Positions 36,501 through 39,764 of a stretch of 39,764 bases of DNA are shown in pieces (the stretch's first letter is position 1; each line of letters opens with the position of its first letter). The DNA lies in NCBI GenBank assembly GCA_944386155.1, contig CALWZY010000003.1, positions 1-39,764 of the forward strand. The letters are read 5' to 3'. The position numbers and the translations under genes are program-made. The notes under the pieces were generated by a model, which was not told the origin of the DNA, did not search any database, and worked only from the letters and a program-made list of their open reading frames with translations. Origin of the DNA: an uncultured Clostridia bacterium. GTDB lineage: Bacteria; Bacillota; Clostridia; TANB77; CAG-508.

Positions 36501-37043
36501 TTCTCTTAATCCATTATTTTGAATTTCTATATAATAATCATCTTTAAATAAATTTTTATACCATAAAGCAATTTTCTCTGCTTTTTCCATATCATTTTGT
36601 ATAATAGCTTGTGGAAGTTCTCCTGCTAAACAAGCACTTAGACATACTAATCCTTCACTATACTTTTCAAGTATTTCTTTATCTATTCTAGGTTTATAAT
36701 AAAAACCTTCAACAAAAGAAAGAGATACAAGTTTTATTAAATTTTGATACCCCTTTTTATTCTTTACTAATAAAATAAGGTGATTATATCCAGCATCTAT
36801 AGAAGCTTCTTTATCAAATCTTGTTCTTCTTGCAACATATACTTCACATCCAATTATAGGCTTTACATCATTTTTCTTACATTCTTTGTAGAATTCAACT
36901 GCACCATACATTACGCCATGATCAGTAAGAGCAATAGCATCCATTCCTAATTCTTTTGCTCTTTTAGGTAAATCTTTGATTCTACTCATTCCATCTAATA
37001 AACTATATTCGCTATGGACGTGTAAATGCACAAAATTAGACAT
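33570..37043 (-). CDS. dnaE: DNA polymerase III alpha subunit (DnaE type)
   Basis: DnaE is a replicative C-family polymerase. The start at 37043 (MSNFVHLHVHSEYSLLDG, 1157 residues) is preferred over an extension of 11 residues, because AAGGAGG stands six bases before it and the family begins this way. The order is a PHP domain (HLHVHSEYS, LTDHGVMYG, GTNDAHYL), the palm with the catalytic acids (MPDFDVDFCYERR), and the fingers (RQASTHACGVVITK). The helix-hairpin-helix region follows, then an OB domain (VKYAGTITSVKKKYTKKN). There is no 3'-5' exonuclease insertion, so it is not PolC. Firmicutes usually carry both PolC and DnaE, the latter extending primers. Confidence 0.97.
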   Translation of the reverse strand: MSNFVHLHVHSEYSLLDGMSRIKDLPKRAKELGMDAIALTDHGVMYGAVEFYKECKKNDVKPIIGCEVYVARRTRFDKEASIDAGYNHLILLVKNKKGYQNLIKLVSLSFVEGFYYKPRIDKEILEKYSEGLVCLSACLAGELPQAIIQNDMEKAEKIALWYKNLFKDDYYIEIQNNGLREQVMVNQKLIELARKLNIPLVGTNDAHYLKKEDAYNHEVLLCIQTGKKMSDEDRMRFETDEFYIKSKEEMSEYFENIPEAVSNTVKIAEKCNYDFEFGVTKLPNYDVPEEFDTHLDYFVKLCNDGFKNRYGENPSKELRDRLEYEISIINKMGYVDYFLIVWDFINYAKSVGIPVGPGRGSGAGSMAAYCIGITDIDPIKYNLIFERFLNPERISMPDFDVDFCYERRQEVIDYVGRKYGIDHVSQIITFGTMAARMVIRDVGRVLDFPYSETDKLAKMIPMEVHITIQKALEQNREFKEWYDSDPNVKQLIDIAIALEGLPRQASTHACGVVITKDPVDTYVPLYLNDGNVSTQYTMTLLEELGLLKMDFLGLRTLTVISDCIKLVKQTRGIDVEFDKDMNDQNVYKQWAEGNTCGIFQFESAGMTNFMKELKPDCLEDIIAGVSLYRPGPMDQIPRYIKGKRHPGHNEYTHPALEPILNVTYGCMVYQEQVMQIVRDLAGYSLGRADLVRRAMGKKKLDVMAKEREYFIHGQVDENGNIVVPGCIRNGIDEASANKIFDEMAEFAKYAFNKSHAAAYSVVSYRTAYLKYYYPAEFMAATLNSFLGNLDKVPVYIDECRRLNIDILKPNINKSFTKFTVQDGKIRFGMGSIKNVGVAAVNNIVSERDKNGDFKSFTDFCERIKDENVNKKCIESLIKAGCFDDMGQTRNTLLASFEGILDTINNQNRNSLANQVTMFDIVSNDATDEIKYNYIVLDELDKKELLSQEKEMLGIYISGHPLDSIRESIIKNTNINSLDLKKIGDNEEESNFKDGQNVKYAGTITSVKKKYTKKNTIMAFVTVEDLYGSAEIIIFDSVYNRVSNILIEDNIILVEGRLSIKEDDVAKIVVRDIREFDANETSNSERKYTTLQIDITELDEEVKKRLRGAIKFFSGDRVNFKVQVVDKAQVKPCGAIYLTEEIVNVFKEIVGENNVEIV

Positions 37044-37066
37044 AATCTTCCTCCTTTTTTTACGTA

Positions 37067-37095
37067 AATATATCACACAATCCCCAATTTATCAA
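37067..37095 (-). promoter_or_regulatory. Sigma-A promoter of dnaE
   Basis: On the minus strand the -35 is TTGATA (37095-37090) and the -10 is TATATT (37072-37067), with 17 bases between. It diverges from the promoter of the structured RNA. Confidence 0.75.
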
Positions 37096-37129
37096 CAGAA
37101 ATTAGAAAGTTATACATACCTTATTTTTC

Positions 37130-37158
37130 TTGACAATCTATTATTTCTGTATTATACT
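37130..37158 (+). promoter_or_regulatory. Sigma-A promoter of the structured RNA
   Basis: The -35 is TTGACA (37130-37135) and the -10 is TATACT (37153-37158), with 17 bases between. It is a near-perfect promoter with no reading frame behind it. Confidence 0.85.
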
Positions 37159-37161
37159 TAA

Positions 37162-37385
37162 GCTCCAATAAGTAAGCCTTACCCCACCTTGCAAAAGGTG
37201 TTTAAATAAGGAGGCATTGCTTTTTGTAATAGATTGCTAAGCAATCCCATGCTACACCCAGCATTCTATTGCAGGTTATGTACTTTTAAAAAATATTATC
37301 CTAGTTGGATTTGTTTTTTATTATATGTAATTTGAAAAGCAATAAACCGACCTCTTGGATCTTTCCAAGAGGTCTTCCCTTTTTA
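37162..37385 (+). ncRNA. Free-standing structured non-coding RNA, family not identified
   Basis: A strong promoter and an intrinsic terminator bound about 220 bases without a credible gene. The gap as a whole (37044-37447) also holds the dnaE promoter. Visible pairing: hairpin CACCTT/AAGGTG (37185-37200) flanked by GCCTTA and GGC; a long-range helix ATTGCTTTT (37216-37224) with AAAAGCAAT (37335-37343); and a junction closed by AATAGA/TCTATT (37228-37233, 37265-37270). The junction holds a TTGC/GCAA hairpin and ATGCT/AGCAT around ACACCC. An unpaired AT-rich segment and the terminator stem (37349-37358 with 37365-37374) follow. G+C in the folded parts is well above the surroundings. Downstream genes face the other way, so it is not a leader. 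It could be a 6S-like or raiA-type RNA; I cannot assign it by eye. Confidence 0.8.
37349..37385 (+). terminator. Intrinsic terminator of the structured RNA
   Basis: A perfect 10-base-pair stem GACCTCTTGG/CCAAGAGGTC with a six-base loop is followed by TTCCCTTTTT. Confidence 0.9.
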
Positions 37386-37447
37386 TTTATTATTTATTTT
37401 CATTTATTATTCATTTTTATCTATTATTTATTATTCATTTTTATAAA

Positions 37448-37684
37448 TTATAATAATTTTATTATATCTGAAATATTTCCATTTTGAACTTTTGGAATTG
37501 ATATAATTTCAAATTTAGATAATTTATCTCCAAATTGAATTTCTACAACATCTCCAACTTTTACATCAAAACTTGGTTTAACAACTTTTCCGTTAATTGA
37601 GACTCTTCCCATATCTATAACTTCATTTGCAACACTTCTTCTTTTTATAACTCTACTCATTTTTAAAAACTTGTCTATTCTCAT
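37448..37684 (-). CDS. S4-domain RNA-binding protein, RqcP/YabO-like
   Basis: This 78-residue protein is a single S4 domain: MRIDKFLKMSRVIKRRSVANEVIDMGRVSINGK followed by VKVGDVVEIQFGDK. RqcP (YabO) of Bacillus helps the ribosome quality-control factor RqcH add alanine tails to stalled chains on 50S subunits. Size and sequence fit that group, although Hsp15-like proteins share the fold. The family often lies near mazG and divIC; here it follows truA by about 70 bases on the same strand, probably cotranscribed. Confidence 0.8.
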   Translation of the reverse strand: MRIDKFLKMSRVIKRRSVANEVIDMGRVSINGKVVKPSFDVKVGDVVEIQFGDKLSKFEIISIPKVQNGNISDIIKLL

Positions 37685-37756
37685 ACATACTCCTTTATTC
37701 TCTTAATAATAATTATTAAATAATAAATAATAAATATTTAATTTTAAATTTTAAAA

Positions 37757-38497
37757 TTAATATTCAACCTTTACTAGATATAATCCATGTGGTGGCAAAG
37801 TTTTACCTGCTCTTTTTCTATCTTTTGATTCAATAATTTCTGGAATAGATTTTTCTTCTATTTTTCCAAGTCCTACATCAACTAATGTTCCTGCTATTAT
37901 TCTTACCATATTATATAAAAATCCGCTTCCAGTTAAAGAAATTACTATTCTTTCACCATCTTTTGTAACATCAGCATCATAAATAGTTCTAACACTACTT
38001 TTGCTACTTGTTCCACTTGCTTTAAATCCTTTAAAATCATGTTCTCCTATAAAATGTTTTATTGCCTTTTTCATTTCTTCTACATTTAATTTTTGTGGTA
38101 CATGATATTCTAAAGCTCTATATATTGCAGTTCCAGTCTCTGAATTATTTATAACATATTTATATGTCTTTGATTTTACTGAATATCTGCTATGAAATCT
38201 TTCATCTACTTCTTCTGCGGATTTTATCACAATACTCTTTTTTAATTTTGAATTAATTGCTAGAGCAAATTTCTCTATCGGAATCTTGTCATTATTAGTA
38301 ATAAAATTTGCTGTTTGTCCTAAACTGTGAACACCTGCATCAGTTCTTCCAGAAGCAATTAAATTTACTTTTTCATCCCCTGTTACTTCACAAATTGCTC
38401 TTTCAATTTCTCCTTGTATATTTAATTTGTCTGGCTGTTTTTGCCAACCATTAAAATTTTTACCATCATATTCTATTATTAATTTAATATTTCTCAT
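37757..38497 (-). CDS. truA: tRNA pseudouridine(38-40) synthase
   Basis: TruA converts uridines 38-40 of the tRNA anticodon arm to pseudouridine. The 246 residues are of family length. The catalytic aspartate is D53 in ASGRTDAGVHSLGQ, preceded by the typical start IEYDGKNFNGWQKQP. GSGFLYNMVRIIAGTLVDVG near the C-terminus is also diagnostic. AAGGAT precedes the ATG. A promoter lies directly upstream, beside the right-hand cassette's hairpin. Confidence 0.97.
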   Translation of the reverse strand: MRNIKLIIEYDGKNFNGWQKQPDKLNIQGEIERAICEVTGDEKVNLIASGRTDAGVHSLGQTANFITNNDKIPIEKFALAINSKLKKSIVIKSAEEVDERFHSRYSVKSKTYKYVINNSETGTAIYRALEYHVPQKLNVEEMKKAIKHFIGEHDFKGFKASGTSSKSSVRTIYDADVTKDGERIVISLTGSGFLYNMVRIIAGTLVDVGLGKIEEKSIPEIIESKDRKRAGKTLPPHGLYLVKVEY

Positions 38498-38545
38498 AAT
38501 TATTCATCCTTTAAAACTATTTATATACACTCTATATCTTATATA

Positions 38546-38574
38546 TTTATAACATCTTTATATTATTTTGTAAA
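38546..38574 (-). promoter_or_regulatory. Sigma-A promoter of truA
   Basis: On the minus strand the -35 is TTTACA (38574-38569) and the -10 is TATAAA (38551-38546), with 17 bases between. It leaves truA independent of the cassette upstream. Confidence 0.7.
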
Positions 38575-38611
38575 ATCAAATCACATATATTTTTTATTTA
38601 TTTAAGCAGTG

Positions 38612-38640
38612 TTGAGCCACAGGATCTCCCTGTGGCTCAA
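38612..38640 (-). terminator. GC-rich hairpin closing the third cassette
   Basis: A perfect 12-base-pair stem (TTGAGCCACAGG and its complement, five-base loop) starts nine bases past the stop codon. On the minus strand it is followed by CACTGCTTAAATAA, so it lacks a proper T-tract and may protect the 3' end or terminate weakly. Confidence 0.6.
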
Positions 38641-38648
38641 TGCACCTC

Positions 38649-39062
38649 TTAGCCTTCTTCATTGTGACTAATCTTGTCAATGCTGAAATTTTCGATATCA
38701 ATGATATATTCAACATTGACCGGAACGTAAACCTTTGATTCTGCGAGAATCTTTTCATAGAATCCACCTTTTGCAGTGATCTCAAACATATTCTGATACC
38801 TGCCAAACAGCCTTTTCTTCTTCAGAAAGACTCTGTTTTGATCTGGATGCTGCATCATGTCCAAAATGCGTTTGTATGTTACCTCTTTCACAATTTTGGG
38901 TTCATTTTCGATTCGGTAATTCCAGTATGCTGTCTCCCGAGTATCGTCCATTGCTGTTGCTTTGTTCATCTCGAGAAAAGCTACATGATGCCGGCATACA
39001 ACATCTGCGAATACTATCGCAAGTTCCTCCAAGTTTTTTCCATGAAAAATCGTTTGCTTCAT
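38649..39062 (-). CDS. Unknown protein in a GC-balanced cassette
   Basis: I do not recognise this 137-residue protein. The start at 39062 (MKQTIFHGKNLEELAIVF) is chosen because GGAGGG stands seven bases before it; an ATG eight codons upstream has no such site. The sequence is soluble and mixed alpha/beta, with a basic patch (FLKKKRLFGRYQN) and an acidic C-terminus. No signal peptide, metal site or enzyme motif is visible. An N-terminal VVCRHHVAF holds a Cys and two His, of unknown meaning. The DNA is roughly balanced in G+C, unlike the flanking genes, and forms a unit with its own promoter and a GC-rich 3' hairpin. This is the same format as the Nudix and HNH units. Confidence 0.75.
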   Translation of the reverse strand: MKQTIFHGKNLEELAIVFADVVCRHHVAFLEMNKATAMDDTRETAYWNYRIENEPKIVKEVTYKRILDMMQHPDQNRVFLKKKRLFGRYQNMFEITAKGGFYEKILAESKVYVPVNVEYIIDIENFSIDKISHNEEG

Positions 39063-39105
39063 GCTTGTTCCCTCCATATTGCTCACAACTCTGTGTAACA
39101 GTTAT

Positions 39106-39134
39106 AGTATACTACATTTTCATTCAAAAATCAA
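39106..39134 (-). promoter_or_regulatory. Sigma-A promoter of the third cassette
   Basis: On the minus strand the -35 is TTGATT (39134-39129) and the -10 is TATACT (39111-39106), with 17 bases between. A small inverted repeat CTGTgtaACAG (39091-39101) lies at the expected start of transcription and could be an operator. Confidence 0.7.
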
Positions 39135-39158
39135 ATTATGTAAATCTCTTCACCTAAA

Positions 39159-39764
39159 TTATTTACTCAAAATCCAATCTATAATAACTTTTTTTATTTC
39201 ATAATATTCTTGTTCTGTAAATTGCATATTAGCAATGCAAAATCTTCTACTAGATATATGAGAACAAAACATACATTCATATAAATTATTACAGTCTTGA
39301 ATAAAATATGAATTTACTATTTTAGATGAACATATTACATTATAACTATTAGAACAAGTTGCAGAATCATCAACTCTTATACAATTTGTTGAACTTCCTG
39401 TTCTTTGAGATGCAATCATACTTTGACAATCGCCACATCCATCAGAAAAAATCATATTCTTACATTTTCTGCAATCTGTTGATCTAAATATATTTTCAGA
39501 ATCATATATTGTATCACTTTCAGATACATTTATTGAATTATATACTCTTTCTGTTGTTGTAAAATTTATTCTATCCCATATATCTATTATATCTTTTAGA
39601 GATGTTATATCTCTTTTAGAAACCATCCATCCTTTTGCTTTATCATATTTTCGCATTGTATCTTGTTTAATATATTTTTTAGAATTTTCCATTTCTGACC
39701 AAGTAATCTCTCCTGTAACACTATCTTTAACTTGTTTTGGAAGTTTTACATCAAAAGCAAATTT
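39159..39764 (-). CDS. Cys-rich repeat protein, 5' end outside the window
   Basis: The reading frame runs open to the right edge, so the N-terminus is missing. At least 201 residues are visible; an internal ATG at 39692 is unlikely to be the start. After a helical, Lys-rich part (KQDTMRKYDKAKGW), residues from about 75 on form an irregular repeat. Short Ser/Asn/Asp strands are broken by CxxC or CxC pairs (CRKC, CGDC, CMFC), with 11 cysteines in all, which suggests a beta-solenoid with clustered cysteines. The end (RRFCIANMQFTEQEYYEIKKVI) recalls the NKQY-S/T-KEEY ending of Cys-rich proteins I have seen in phages and in small-genome bacteria. That likeness is from memory. No function can be given. 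Confidence 0.7.
   Translation of the reverse strand, partial: KFAFDVKLPKQVKDSVTGEITWSEMENSKKYIKQDTMRKYDKAKGWMVSKRDITSLKDIIDIWDRINFTTTERVYNSINVSESDTIYDSENIFRSTDCRKCKNMIFSDGCGDCQSMIASQRTGSSTNCIRVDDSATCSNSYNVICSSKIVNSYFIQDCNNLYECMFCSHISSRRFCIANMQFTEQEYYEIKKVIIDWILSK

Noticed and set aside
37044-37076. Eleven-residue N-terminal extension of DnaE
   Set aside because: The AAGGAGG site lies inside it and the family begins at MSNFVHLHVHSEYS.
37162-37385. Riboswitch for a downstream gene
   Set aside because: It ends in its own terminator and the next genes are on the other strand, so a free-standing RNA fits better.
38594-38806. 70-codon frame overlapping the third cassette gene, and plus-strand frames at 38838-39157
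   Set aside because: They are in other frames of the same gene and without ribosome sites.

Overview
The window is a piece of chromosome from a very AT-rich, endospore-forming, Gram-positive bacterium of the Clostridia. The signs are the sporulation genes spoIIAA-spoIIAB-sigF, spoIID and spoIIQ, a Spo0A/sigma-H type promoter, a T-box leader, AddA rather than RecB, and consensus sigma-A promoters with 17-base spacers and AGGAGG-type ribosome sites. No rRNA, tRNA, CRISPR array, insertion sequence or integrase was found. Nearly every gene lies on the minus strand; only the Nudix gene, the PAP2 phosphatase and a non-coding RNA are on the plus strand. I do not recognise the species.

Layout, left to right: a BofC-like gene, comEC and an SH3-NlpC/P60 cell-wall hydrolase gene (0.2-4.8 kb, one probable operon); aspS; a GC-balanced Nudix cassette (6.9-7.6 kb); DUF402, zinc-ribbon/WG-repeat protein, pyrG, an unknown anchored protein, rlmB, lepA and an FxLYD-like membrane protein (7.7-16.1 kb); addA with a DUF3006 gene (16.3-20.3 kb); a GC-balanced HNH cassette (20.6-21.3 kb); a PAP2 phosphatase; the sporulation block spoIIQ-spoIID-sigF-spoIIAB-spoIIAA (22.3-25.8 kb); valS with an aldose-epimerase gene behind a valine T-box (25.9-29.8 kb); two overlapping genes, a transglutaminase-like protein and a partner with an Asn tract (30.0-31.6 kb); a GT-C-like membrane glycosyltransferase; dnaE; a free-standing structured RNA; an S4 gene (rqcP-like) and truA; a third GC-balanced cassette of unknown function (38.6-39.1 kb); and a Cys-rich repeat protein cut by the right edge.

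The sporulation block reads as one system. Phospho-Spo0A and sigma-H would fire spoIIA. SpoIIAA and SpoIIAB control sigma-F. SpoIID and SpoIIQ act in engulfment, and spoIID starts three bases after sigF, so the block appears transcriptionally linked. ValRS supply responds to uncharged tRNA-Val through a T-box with a GUU specifier.

The points most worth a second look are the three single-gene cassettes of roughly balanced base composition set between housekeeping genes, the structured RNA next to dnaE, the transglutaminase-like gene pair, the apparent AUA start and terminator-like hairpin at the 5' end of comEC, and a hairpin that spans the start site of the BofC-like gene.
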